From: Phytoseiulus persimilis
Taxonomy: Eukaryota; Arthropoda; Arachnida; Mesostigmata; Phytoseiidae
Direction of reading: 5' to 3'
Assembly: GCA_037576195.1 (NCBI GenBank)
Contig: CM075103.1
Coordinates: forward strand, 11,346,001-11,410,000
Length of the DNA stretch: 64,000 bases
Shown here: positions 36,941-49,149 of the stretch, one piece after another
Numbering within the stretch: position 1 is the stretch's first letter
Layout: each line of letters starts with the position of its first letter
The notes under the pieces: model-generated
Databases searched by the model: none
The model's input: only the letters and a program-made list of their open reading frames with translations
What the model was told of the DNA's origin: nothing
Made by a program: the position numbers and the translations under genes

Positions 36941-36984
36941 GCGGTGATGACATGGAGACGGAAAGCCAGAAGTCCATCGTTGAG
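36941..36984 (+). CDS. Neuron navigator (NAV/UNC-53/sickie) exon with probable start codon
   Basis: Seen: a 44-nt exon bounded by tctgtttcag and GTGAGT. Read with two leading bases completing an upstream codon it gives GDDMETESQKSIVE and ends on a codon boundary, which is exactly the phase needed to join the CH-domain exon at 38995. The ATG at 36952-36954 (context GACATGG) would give a protein starting METESQKSIVE directly before the CH domain, as in C. elegans UNC-53, where the CH domain sits at the extreme N-terminus. The exon could also be internal, because the frame stays open across it from the acceptor side. An upstream exon, probably 5' UTR, must exist because of the acceptor, but I could not place it. 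Exon call rests on splice signals, phase match and position, not on a conserved motif of its own. Confidence 0.65.
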
Positions 36985-38994
36985 GTGAGTCTAAATCGAT
37001 TGATTTATATTCGATGAAAAATCCCTAATGCACGAAGATGCAAGCGAACAGCTCGACTTGGAGGGGATGGAAATGGTTGCACAAGCGATGGTTAGACTTT
37101 CTCTGATCATCAGAAAACCCGTTTCCGGGGGGGCGAGCGCAAGAGGCACTCCTTCTGTTCGGCCGAGAGAAATTTAGCTTCTGCTCATGCCGACGTTGCC
37201 AAGAATCAGTTGTCTCCTCTCCTGCCGCTAGGATGAGCCCTGTCCCTACCCTGATGTCCATGCTCTCTCTTCCAACAATGCTGTTTTGTTTGTCGTCGAA
37301 AGCGGAAGGGTCCGATCTCGAAAAGCTCGGGAGATTCACTCACAAGGTCTCAAAGGAAACAACAGCCGTGTCAGAAGCGCGAACACCCGGGACATCGGCG
37401 CTTGAACCGCGGGGAAAAGAGAGAGGAGTAGATACTCCGAGGACACGTGAGCGCTCGAGCTGTAATGTCCAAATCTAATTCATCCAGTCATATCGATACA
37501 TGAAGGATGATAGATTTCCAAACTTTTGCGATCTGATGGGTGAGCCTGGACGGCATAGCTTGCTGCTGTTTTTGAGGTCGATCGTGGGCCGACGAGATCC
37601 TTTCTGGAAACTCGATGTCTCATAGTCTCTCATGTGAACGAACTTTCGCCAGATTTTCGCTCAACTCTCCGGGAATGGAGACGAACAGCTCACACCCGTC
37701 GGGTACTCGGAGCCTCGCCGGGAACGGATCTCCAACGTTGTTTGAAGATTTGTTCACTTTGGAATTCATGAGCTGCGTTTCTCGAGTTCTCCTCTCGTCC
37801 TAGAAGGAGAGATCGTGAACCCGAGACAATGTCGCGGGCTTCTCCAGCGAGGAGCGCCTAGTTGAAATGCTGTCTGATTCCAGTGGTCTTCCTATTCTTC
37901 ATTCTCTCGTTTCGCTGTCTTCCCAGGATGAATAGCAATGAAGTCATGCTCATTTTTCCGTCGGCCGAGCTTTCATTCATCCAGAGACTGCCTGTTGCTC
38001 GGCACCGTGCCTCTCACTCGGTTGGAGACAGTAATTTCAATTAAGCTAGCGGACCAAGCCCCTCCGTAGTTTCTCCGTTCGCATCTCCCGCTATTTCTCG
38101 CCCCCTTTACCGTTCCTCGCGGGTAGCCTCAGTTCAAATTCACTTCTTGGCACGCGCTGGGCGGACCCGCTGTTCGAAAATGTTTCCCGCCCCGGCACGG
38201 CTTCGGAGAATGAGACAGAGGCTTCTGTTGATCAGCGGGAGAACATTCGCCATTGAAATCGGGAACGCGTTCGTATCAAACGCCTTCTGGATTTTCCGCA
38301 CTCTGCCCGCACTCAGCATCCGAAAGCAGATTAAGGTCACGACTCTGATCGAGAAGCAGTTCGAGCAAACTTGAACTGTGCAGATGACACACGCAAATGA
38401 GTCCAAACGACTTCTCGACTATGGGACGGGATTTAAACGCATTTTCTTTTGCTGTCGGAACGAAGTCGAATCGACGGTTCGATGCGGATCAATGTTCGAT
38501 CGACCCGAACCAAAGCTGAATGCGGAGTCGCTCTGGGCGAGGTCGAAGGTTGAATTCCTTCGGCCTCCGGAAGAGCAGAATCGCTTTTTGGCGAGAATGA
38601 GACGATTCCCTTGATAAAAACAGCTGTTCATCCTTTCCTGCATACAAGACTTTCAAGAAGCAAAGCCTGGCTGTCGAAGTTTGCTCATATCCACGGTCTG
38701 TTCGAGAATCGCGAAATCATCCGACGTGCGAATCATTTAATCGCGAGAACACATTCTCTGTGGAGAGTGCGGTGACCGACCAGGATGTGAGTTCGAGACT
38801 GTCGGAGGCTCTGAAACTGTCGCTACCGATTTGTAAACATCAGTTCGCCGAAAGCCTCCAAACCAAATCGGTTTCAGAGCATCAATCGGTCGTTTCTGTC
38901 TCCTACGCCAGTGTCAGAGGCGATTCAGATCGAGTCTCCAGCAGCTCTCATGGACCACTCCAACACACGGTGAAGTTTTCGCTTGTTTTTCCAG
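36985..38994 (+). other. Navigator intron, 2.0 kb
   Basis: GTGAGT at the 5' end and TTTTTCCAG at the 3' end. A pyrimidine-rich stretch precedes the acceptor. I saw no convincing exon or repeat within it; the open frames on both strands at 37.0-38.9 kb are of chance length. Confidence 0.7.
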
Positions 38995-39165
38995 ATCTAC
39001 GTGGACTGGGCTAACCATTACCTTGAGAGGAGTCGGATCGCTCGGCCCCTCGTAGAACTTGAACGCGACGTCAAGGATGGGACTTTGCTGGCGCTTCTCA
39101 TCGAAGCCGTCGTCGCCTGCAAAGTCCCGGCCATCAACTTCAGTCCGGATACGTCGCAGCACATG
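38995..39165 (+). CDS. Neuron navigator, first exon of the CH domain
   Basis: Seen: a 171-nt exon (57 codons, phase 0 at both ends) between ttgtttttccag and GTGAGT. It begins IYVDWANHYLERS and contains DGTLLALLIEAVV and KVPAINFSPDTSQHM. Known: the N-terminal calponin-homology domain of navigators opens with IYTDWANHYL, followed by a DG-LLA--I motif and K-V--IN. Navigators are large cytoskeleton-associated proteins of growing axons and migrating cells (UNC-53 in nematodes, sickie in flies, NAV1-3 in vertebrates) with a C-terminal AAA+ domain. Inference: this is the start of the arthropod orthologue. The Trp, the DG turn and the LLA core are all present, so nothing suggests a pseudogene. It joins 36941-36984 upstream and 61138-61210 downstream without breaking frame. 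Confidence is high for family, moderate for orthology to a specific paralogue. Confidence 0.92.
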
Positions 39166-41045
39166 GTGAGTTTTGATTGAGCCCTACCCTTACCACTACG
39201 CACCGCAGGGCTCCGATCCAGCCTTGACTCAACCCCGGTGATATGAGCTTATTCCTGAAAGAATTAATGAATCAGAGGTCGCGAGCGAATCCGCTTTGAG
39301 ATTCCCCACTGTTGAATTCTGGATGAGTTGTCGGTTAGGAGTTCGGCGGCAGCATAGACGATTTGAGCCAACATCGAGAGCATTGACTGGGTGTTCGGAT
39401 GATCCAATCAAAGTTCGATCTGGCCAAGAACAAAGACGTCAGAGACTGAGTGTGAGCCCGGAGGAGGCGGACATCGAGAGGATGGAAGAGGGCGCGGAGA
39501 TCCAAGTCTGCGACCATATTCCCCGCCGCCGCCGGTTACTTAAGAAGACGACCATTGACGTTCAATGAGGCCCGACCCCGAGTGTGCCCGCTGGACGCGC
39601 CCGGGCAAGCGGCGACCGGATGCCCGTCCGCCCGCTTGAATGAAGAGAGAATCCGTCCACAGAGTATTTGGAGCAATTAAACAAAGTCCCGCAATCCAAC
39701 GACGGGCGATGGAATGGAGCTCTTGACGAGAGCTCGTCGACGGCCACTTCGCACTCGAGCTCGAGTCGACGAGGGGGGATACCGCGCGAGGAAACACCGC
39801 ATGGCCGACCATCGAGTTGACCGATAAGCTCTTCCCGAGAACAATCCACTCCGAGCTCTTGGCTGTTTACGCGTGGATTCAAATGAACAGCTGGCGCAGC
39901 AATCGTCATCGGGATCGCCATCGTCGGAGCCCGTATTTCTTCCCGAACGTCCGCTGGATCGATGGAGCCCTTTCAGGAGAAATCGTGTCATCGAGAGTCC
40001 CGTAGCGTCAGCTGAGTTCCTCCAAGCCTTTCTCTGCCGGTCAATTCGCTCCTGAAGCCGTTGTTCCCTCGCTCTAATTGAGCCGAACGCTTATGGGATT
40101 CCCTAAGTGGACTCAGCTTGTGGCCAAGCTTGCTATCGCCTCCAGCCTTGTGGTGTTCGTCGAAAAACGCTCATCGTCCGACGTTCATCACCCACATTTC
40201 ATGGAGCACAACGGTCGGCTGGCTGGGCATCGGCGGGGAGTACCGACCCAGCTCCTCAATTGAGGGTCGTTGCGAAGAACGTTTTCGGCTATCCTTGCGA
40301 TCCTTGGCTGTGTCCTGAGTAGATGGCGGATGGTGGGTGACCGATCGGTCGGTCGGTCGGCTTGCTGTCTAGATGGTTGAGTGGGTGGGGTAGCAGCGCC
40401 GGCGGAGGAGGATAATCCAATACATTGATTCAGGGAAGGATCTTCGCCGTCAAGGAGCAGGACGATGGCCGCCGCGGACAATGTTATCTCTATGAACATT
40501 GAGATGAAACGGCTTTCATCTCTACAAGACCTCCCGTCGTCGCCGGCAACGTCAAAGCGGAAGGAGACCGAGCGAGGGGGCGAGTTTCAGAGATGAGGAG
40601 GCTGTGAGCAACGCTTGTCAAAGACGACAATGGAGCCGCGAATCAAACGGCCCCGTCCACCACAAGAACGGACCGCGAACGGGAAGCACAAACTCGCTCA
40701 CCGTCGAGCTTGGCTGAACCTGATTTTTTTCCGGGGAACATTGGTCGGTTCTTGAAAAGGAAAGGAGCTGAGGTGTTGCGCGTGCTTCGACCGTTCCACG
40801 AATGTGGTCTCCAAGAAAAGTAGACCGTTTTCGGGAAAACGGCTGTTCATCGTGGAATCAGCTGTCTGAAAAACATCAGCTGTTATTTTTTCCGGAAATA
40901 AGCTATTTCTCGGAAGAATCCGCTGTTTCAGCTTCGAGCTCCCCGCCATGCGCCAATCGATTCAGCGTTCTGACCGAAGACGGGTACAGCACGAGAGCCG
41001 TGATGCGATGACGGTCTGGCCGAGCTCGACCCGAATCGCTACACT

Positions 41046-41102
41046 CGGTGGCTTGATGGTTAGTGTGCGGAGCTCCGCGTAATGCATGATCCCGGGTCAT
41101 TA
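41046..41102 (+). repeat. tRNA-like A-box region
   Basis: GGTGGCTTGATGGTTAGTGT resembles the D-arm/A box of tRNAs and is followed by GCGGAGCTCCGC, a self-complementary arm. No B box follows. Similar A-box-like pieces lie at 23712-23730 (TAGCTCAAGTGG) and 54387-54417 (TAGCTCAGTCG). Confidence 0.25.
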
Positions 41103-43168
41103 ATCATTATTCATCACCAGCTACATGAGTGCTGAGCCCCGAAAGTGAATTTTGAAAGGTTTCCTGGGCAAAGCCAGGATGAAAATGGGAGGAGGAGGAG
41201 ATCTTAGGTATGCATATGTATCTCATCCACTGATTGATTTCATGCACGCATAGCCACGTGTCGGCTTTTCTTGTGACAACGATGAACAATAAAGGAGCTT
41301 TCAGGAGAATGAAACTGCACTGATTGCTTCCTGTGAGTTCCGAAGCGGAACACTCATGGACAGATAGAGCGACGGGAGCAAATCAAACAGAGGGAGAGAG
41401 CAGTGACACCAGGATGCGATGCTGATCATCGGCCAACGGACTCGACTCGAATCTTGTTGACCGTCCGAGAAGCTGACAGAACGAGGACAGGACAAGATAT
41501 GCCATGGGCTTTTTCGGGGACGAAAAAGCCGCACAGCTCTTCACGGTCTATCCAACGAAGCTCTAAAAATGAGCTGTCGTTTCGCATCATGATGTGATGA
41601 TTTAAACGGAAATTTCGCTCTCTCAATCAGCGTTCCGGGGTTTCTGAGCACCCGACGTCACCGCAGAGTCCTAGCTCGGGTCAGGACTCGTGTCCGTTTG
41701 GAGGCGGAGCTCCATGGATACGGACTTCTTCTCAACCGGCCGGCACATCATGACGTCAGAGTTGGTTTCCTTTATTTATTTGGTTCGACTCTCCCTCTTG
41801 TGTGCCTTGGAGGAGTCCTGAAAGGTGGCAGACACGTGAGCCTTCTTTCCTCTCCCACTTCCATCAATCCCTAAATCGGCGAGGTGCACCAGCGCGCGTC
41901 CAATAGGAGGGAGGCTAGGTGCAGCGTTGCTCATGGACTTTCTCATCCGCTGTAGCGGGCGGGTGTTCGAGCGCGCGTGCGTGTGCGAATGCAGATGTAC
42001 CTATATAGCTTTCTACCTGCGTGACTTCGGGCTGAGTCGAAGAATTAAATAAGCTTATTATTGCCGGCCCCAGCCGGCTCTGTTTCCCCGTTCGCTTCCT
42101 TGGTGAGGAACGCGCGGCTTTGAACTGTATACAGATACTTATCAGTCGGAGTGGGGGTGACAACGATCCATCCTGTTAGAGATAACGGACCTGTTCGAGA
42201 CCGAACCAGGTCTCCCGCGCTGTCGACCCGAGTGGCGTCGGATCAAAGCAGGGCTCAGATCTTGAGCACCGCTCCTCAGTTGCGATTGCTGGCCTGGCGT
42301 GCAGATTGGGCGAAGGCCGTTGCCCCGAAATCACAGCGTTTCGCTGTGCGCGGATTGCGCTCCCATCTTTCGGAGAATGACCGTTTGAACGTCCGTGTGG
42401 GCGCGGGAGGGTGTGGCCAATCAGGGAGAATGCCTGAGCTCTGACGAAATTACTGTCATCTGTTCGCATGACGGTTCCAAAGGCTCAAACTCACTTGAGT
42501 CAAAATCTCCGGCGACACGGGAGCGCAGACGAACTGCCCGCCTCAGCTACTGCAAGCAAGCAAGCAAGTAATAGCTTACCAGACGATGACGACGAAGATG
42601 AAGCAGATGAGGACTCGGAGCGGCTGCGACGACCCCTTCCTTCCGGAGGATGAGTCAGCCATTCTCTGCTTGTTACCTATAGCGCTGCCCCTGGTCCCGC
42701 TCTGCGACAGCTACACTCGCCGGAGCAAACCAGCGCTGCTCTATCGAGTGATTCTTGCCTTATCTGCAGCGCCGCTCCATCGTTCGGATCGTATGTCCGG
42801 AAAGCCCTCTGTCATCGATGCTCCACGATAAGGAATCAATCGGGATCCGAGAGTGAGAGAGGAACAAGTGCTCTTCAAGCACTTTTCATGCCCATGACGA
42901 GAATGAGGGAGAGGAGGAGTACAGAGGGAGAGAGAAAACAGCAGAAGGAATTCGGAAAGAAGGTCGGACCGGAGGAGCTCGCTGTCTGTGTTGCACGACG
43001 CAGCGCGGAGCTCGTGCACGACGTTCGAATGGGCTTTTCGCCTGCCTCATCTGTTCGTGCGCGAGCCCGAACGTGCGGGAACGGTGGCGGTGATGGAATG
43101 CGTTGAAGGCGGCAAGAGAATGAAGAAATGACGGAGGGAGAGGGAATCGAAATCGGAACGGTGGCGAG

Positions 43169-43738
43169 GTGGGAAAAAGTCTGAGGGCGCTGGGGAGACC
43201 CAGGAGGAGGAGGCAGTGTATCGAATGGAAATTGCGGTGCGAGCAACAGGAGAGTGAATCACCTTGCTCGCTCGCTCGGCTTCTTGCCACCGCGATTGCC
43301 TCGGGGTCACCGCCGAGAAGAGACACACACTTCGCTTCGCTGAAATACGAGCGACCCAAAATCAACTCCGTTCCCGTTTGCTTTCCCTCCGATCAGAGGG
43401 AACTCGAAATTTTCCACGAGGCCTGCGCGTCCTGCGAAGCTTCGAACGTCGGAATCGTGAGTTGGGATGGGGGTAGTTCGAAGGTCGATGACTCGACCCG
43501 AGAACAAGTCTTGAATGAGGACGTGAGCATCGCCCGCTCCGCGAGATTCGCCGAGCGAGTCAGCTGCATGTCCGAGATAATCAGTTGTTCCCGACGGTCA
43601 TCCGAGGCTAATCCTTTCCGGTCGCCTGCCACAGATCAGGACTTTCTGAGCACAGGGGTACCAAACAGTGACGGGCTCAGCCAGAGCTCACGTCAACGAA
43701 GAGCACTGTCAGATCCATCCGGCATCGTGGACCTCTGA
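43169..43738 (+). CDS. Coding-looking ORF, 189 codons, unidentified
   Basis: An open frame whose second half reads like a Ser-rich, acidic polypeptide (segments VCFPSDQRELEIFHEACASC and ANPFRSPATDQDFLSTG). The listed first codon is TTG or similar, not a clear ATG start. A GTGAGT donor-like site at 43456 would end an exon in phase 0 after NVGI. About one frame of this length is expected by chance in a window this size, so this is only a candidate. Confidence 0.15.
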   Translation: MGKSLRALGRPRRRRQCIEWKLRCEQQESESPCSLARLLATAIASGSPPRRDTHFASLKYERPKINSVPVCFPSDQRELEIFHEACASCEASNVGIVSWDGGSSKVDDSTREQVLNEDVSIARSARFAERVSCMSEIISCSRRSSEANPFRSPATDQDFLSTGVPNSDGLSQSSRQRRALSDPSGIVDL

Positions 43739-45337
43739 CGGCTTTGACTGAGTCAGAAGCTGGACTGAAAGGCACGAGCAGGAGGCAGTTATCGAACCTG
43801 TTTATGTAACAAAACTTCTTCTCCTTCGTTCTCTTCGTATACACTGTTGTATTGAGAATGACGGTCTTTGTCAAGAACACAAACCTCCGCCGTAACCATC
43901 AGCGCGAGTGAAAAGCAACGGGAGCCGATCGCAGGAGCGATCACAGAATAAACAGATCGTAGGGAGTCCGAGGGACTGTTGGTGAGCGGTGGAGGCCGCG
44001 AGTACTGAAATCGACTTCCAACCAAATAGCAACTCTCGAAACGGAACTCTTCGGAGCCGGCAGAGACACGGAAATAAACCAGGCGTTGGCTGTTACACAA
44101 CGAACCTCTGTTCCTCGGAAACTTCTAAACATCCCATTTACTGTTTTTCTGAACACGTTCAATTTCGGCCGGGTCAGGAACCAGTCAGAGAATACAAGGT
44201 GGGACAACGCGCATTCGGTCGTTGGTATAGTCCCCGTCCGAGAAGACTCCTGTCGAATCCATTGCTCGACTCCGAACTCCTCGATCAAGTGCCGGGTACG
44301 CACGAGACTTTTGGAACGCATCGCTGCAAGGGAACCGGCCGAATGCATCCAGGTCGAACTCAAACGTGAACTCCGGGAGCCGTCCGGTGACTTCCGGTCT
44401 CGACCGGCTGTCCGGCGAGGGAATCACAGGAGCCCTGGGACGAACGAGCGGTTGAGCGCTCGGCTTGACACAGGTTCCTGTGTTCCTGACTGGAAGCGAC
44501 AACGAGGCAAGCTGACGCCAGCGGTCACCGCCCCTGCAGCACATGGTGTCCCTGAAACAACAAATGTTAAACAGCTTGATAGAACAGCGGAGTCGCCCTT
44601 GAAGTCGTTCATGGGGTGAGCCAGCTCGTTTCGTTCAGGATGGGCGAGGGGCGGGGAGGGCATGGGTGAAACTGGCAATCGAGGGGGGCGGGTATAACTC
44701 CGCGCTAGGCTTTCCCCCCCAGGAGGGAGGGAGGGCTTGCTGGCTGGGCCGAGACTGGATCCAGACCATTGCCCAAAAGGCAAGCGTGTTAGTCACCCGG
44801 GGGTTGGAGGACCGCCCCGCATTCCACAGGTATTCAGGAGTCTCGAGCTCATTTCCAAAACGCTCGATGGTAGGGCTTGGTAGAGCTGCCAAGAACACGC
44901 GTCTTACCACCAGTGCGACGACGGCCGTCTCGACAACGACACCTCCGACAGAACTGAAGGGAGGAGTGACAGGTCAACGGCGACGGGACAGCGACAAGGA
45001 CGGGAACAATGAACAACCCCACAAACATCGGAGAGCCCTCCGATGAGGACCTGGCTGTCAGTGAAACAAGGAGCGACATCCGCGGGGCAGTCGTGTTCGA
45101 GTGTGTGTCAGTTGAAATGTGAACGAGCGAGTGAGATGTCCGAGCGAGCCGGGAAGTGCAATTTTAGGTAGAGAGGAAACCCATTGAGGAGCGCCGGAGC
45201 GTGCAATAGCATCGGATTAATTGTTGCAAATCAGGCTGCTGGTCCGTCGTCACAAAAGTTGCTCCACATGAAAAGCGGGACTCGTGAAAGCGATCCGTCC
45301 AACTGAGATTCGTTTGTTTTGCTACTTGACGACTCAG

Positions 45338-45433
45338 GCCGAGAGAGACAACAGCCAGGACAGCAGCTTGGATGCGAGCATCAACCGCCGCAAAAGGAAC
45401 ACGGACGGTTCGGAGTTCCGAAACAGAGTCGCG
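45338..45433 (+). CDS. Candidate 96-nt exon inside the navigator CH intron
   Basis: Seen: a pyrimidine-leaning acceptor (ttgctacttgacgactcag), 32 open codons (AERDNSQDSSLDASINRRKR then NTDGSEFRNRVA), and a GTGAGT donor. It starts and ends in phase 0, the same phase as the flanking navigator exons at 39165 and 61138, so inclusion would keep frame. Inclusion would, however, insert 32 polar residues into the CH fold, which is not known for this family. Alternatives are an alternative first-exon chain for a CH-less isoform, an exon of a nested gene, or chance. Confidence 0.2.
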
Positions 45434-48400
45434 GTGAGTGCTCGCGATTCTGGGGAGTCTGTGAGCGAGAGCTCGAATCCTTGGAGTTTTCTGACTGCTT
45501 TGAATTCGTGACCTGGCTGGTTTGACTTCGCCACGGGAACCGGCGGCCACTTTCTATATTCAACAACGAGAAACCTCCTGAACAAGGAAAAACGAGACTG
45601 ACAACGGTGCATGGGTAGCGTCGGAAGCGAGAAGGAACGAACGCCTCAGTGGAAGGAACTAGGACGGAACCCATAGCTCAGGATCACACGAGACACTTTG
45701 TGCATTTTTAACGAGTCCTCAAGATCGGTCCTCGAAGCAGGACGTAACCGGACGCGTTTGTTATTCGCTATTCGAATCGAGCTCGAGTCCGACGTAACCG
45801 CGAACTTCTTCGTACGCTCTTCACCCGGCTCCCCTCGGAGAAACACACGGAAACAGAATACGGGACCTGGATTCGGAAGACGAATAATTCGAGCTAGGCC
45901 TCTGTCCTGGAATTCAGAGAACTTGGAACTATGGAAACTCATTTCCTCACGAATACGATCTTGGACCGATCGGTGAGGTCGAAGCTCTGAGATTCCAAGG
46001 GAGACCCAGTGAGAAATCCGCCTCCGGGTGATCGTTGTCAAAACTCTGTGTGCCCGAACCATTGAAAATGCCATTGAGGGAATTTCCAGTCATCGCAGCC
46101 ACAGAGCATAGCCAATGCGAGGCTCAACATGTCACCCTAAAACCATTCATCAAGGATCAGAGCCTGGCGACCGGGTCGCACCGTTCAGCCTCCAAGATAG
46201 AGGATCAACGGCAAAGGATCAATCCAACTCGATAGGCGTCGAAATAAACACGGAGCGAGAAAAATGATGCATAACGAACTTCGAGCAACGATCCGTTGCT
46301 TGTGATGTCGCGGCGAGACGCACCAACTCGACCCAAGTGAAACACTTCGATGGACACACGAAGCTCAGGTGGGGAACTCCCTAATTCGGAGTGAAAGTAT
46401 GAACCAAGTTGAGTGAATTCCGACCGGAGCGGCGATCAGTTGGACTTCAGAGTGAAGGCACCGTGAGTTCCGCGCGGGCTGGTTGCGTGGTTACCCTCGC
46501 CGGAAAAGTGGAAAGCGGGAGACAGACAAAGTGGAAAACGTGTAGAAGACGAACGTCTTCGGTTCTGAAGAGCTTGACGTTCGTTGGGTCGGAGCGCCGT
46601 TCGTCGCTCGAGCGGTCAGTGGATACTAGTGTAAGTGTGTGGGTGAGTGTGAACTCCGTGGATCATCAGGGAAACCTCGTCGAAACGCCTCAGTGTCCTT
46701 CTTCCGCTACGTTTGTGTCCTTTTCTACGGTGCATCAGAGCTATCTGTCCTCTCGAATGTGAATGATTACCCTCCTTCTGAATGACTCCACGCTACAGAG
46801 AAAGAAAAAAGTACCAATAACTCACGCTACAGCTGAATACCCAAGAAGGGAGTCGGAAGTACCTCCAAAACCTGGTTACTGGAGTGAATCTGTGTAAGTA
46901 CACGAAGTATCAAGACTGGAATCCAACGACGTCTGGGAGGAGTCCGATCCCCAAGGACGAGCATGGCCTCCTGTTTTTCTCTCCTGATTTATACAGTGTC
47001 CCTTCTTTTCTCTACGGAGAGGAATTCTGTTGGGGGCGCCCTGTGAACGGAATCATAGCGTGATCCCGACAGGATGAAAACAAAGCGGATCACAGAGACG
47101 GACCACACTCTGTTCTGAAGTGTTCATTGATTACTCTGCCCGGCGCACAATAGACAAGTATACGATCTTTATCGGTCAAAGAGCGCGATAGCATCTGGGA
47201 AATTGATGAATCCGGAGAAAATCTCGCGCAGCATGTTGCGAAATCCGAAATCGCTCCTGATAGCCCTCCCTGGAGCTGTGTTATCATAATTGCTTGAAAG
47301 TTACCTACGCCGCTTGGGAATTAAGGTATTCCGCTCTTTGATCGCGCGGAATGAGGAAGTCGGATGATCATTTGGAGCTCGTGTGTCTTTCGGAGCGGCG
47401 GAACCTGAAGACAAATACTGCGTTTATCATGAGGAAAAACGGCCGCAGAGTTTCCCACGAATGTCGGTGGTTGATGTAATCTTCAGCGACCGCAAGCACG
47501 GTTCCCCGTGAATATGCGTCACCCGCAGATTCGATGACTTCGTCCTCTCGCTTCAAATACGATCGCGATTAGCTAGTGAACGAATTCTTTCAACCCACTC
47601 TCGCCGATCGATGTCACTCACCAAGAACTCCTCCGAACACACAGAAACGGTCCGACTCATTCGGCGACAAAACGGAAGGACTTCGGGAAGAATGAAGACA
47701 GAAAACGGAGCGAGCCGTTTCAGGTCAACTCTGTTTAACTCTTGATATTCTATTTTCCCTGAAGTCGGATCGTGACAAATTTATCAGGTTGTCGTGTGCA
47801 ATGTATTTCGGCGGCGATAATCGACAACGCCGGAACAAGGCGTCCCATCGTTTCCTATTTGGTGGATCATCATAGTTTTTCTGTTCAGGAGGGTCTTCAT
47901 ATTTTTCTGCCTTCCGACGCAGGATCATTTCGAGCGACCGTAACCAATCGCAATCTCAGTCTACTCTGATTTGAAATCCATCACAAAGAAAAATCAGATA
48001 CGAAACGGGCTTCAGTGAGTTTGCCAGGCAAAAAGGTCGATGAAGCTCGCAGTGGGATTCGGATGCCGCAAACCGACGCTGTGATTAGAACCGATCAGCA
48101 ATTTCCAGGCCGAATAAGCCGTCTTTGGAGATATTCTGAGACTCCTGTCGATTTTCTGAGTATAATCTCAGCTGCCGGAGGAAGTTCCTGCTTGGCGAGA
48201 GCTCCGACGAAACAACCGAGTTCCGGACGTCAATAATTTTCCTTCTCATTGCGAATTGTGTTCAGCGCGGCAGAATGTTGATTCAGCGTGAACTGCATGT
48301 ATCGTGGCGTTTAACGTTAAGCGTCGAGCGGGTTGCTGTGTTGGCCCGCACGTCAAACGGACTGGATTCATGAAAGCAGATCCGAAGACAAGGCACACTT

Positions 48401-49111
48401 TATGACGTTACCTCATTTTGCCACTATCGGTGATAACATGTTTTGACTCAGCTTGAATTATCACCAAAATAGCTGTCGCGATCGCTTGGCCGACTGATTG
48501 ACCTACCGTCTGACTGTCGGTGTTCCGTCGTCGTTTGAAGCTCCTCGAAGCGTCATCGCCGCCGAAAGGAAGAGAATCCCCGTGCGTCGCAATAAACCCG
48601 AACTGGAACAGTGCACTGGTTCGACGTTTGTTCCCCCTGATATTTTTAATGAACGACATTCAAGCGGACAGATGATTAATGACTCCTCAAGAAGAGACAT
48701 GGAAGAGTCCGTCAGCGACGGTATGACTAACGGTGCAGGTAGGCGAGAATGAGCATCCGGCAGTGTTGATCGATCTGTAGTCTCTTCCGATCATTGTAGG
48801 AGGCGAATCGAATTACTGTAATTAAGATCGGGAACTCTGCTACGAACGTGGCTAAAAATTCCGCTCTTGTTCGCGACATGGAGGAGCTAGGCGATGTAGA
48901 ATCTCCCTCTTTCGAGAAAACGGAAACCCTCAAATTCTACTGGTAAGCATCGCACGGCTTCGCCACCACATACGGCGACCTTGCCAAATGAAGGAATCAA
49001 AATCTCCTGCATCCGATCGTCTGGAGTCTTGCGATTTTCACAACTCCGGTACTGTTTTCTGTCTGCCTCCGTTCGTGTCCTATGGAAATACACTGAAAGA
49101 GCTTTAATCGG

Positions 49112-49149
49112 GACGGGGAGAGGGAGGGGGAGAGAGAGAGAGAGAGAGA
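49112..49149. repeat. (GA)n-rich tract
   Basis: Purine-only run ending in about ten GA units on the + strand. Confidence 0.9.
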
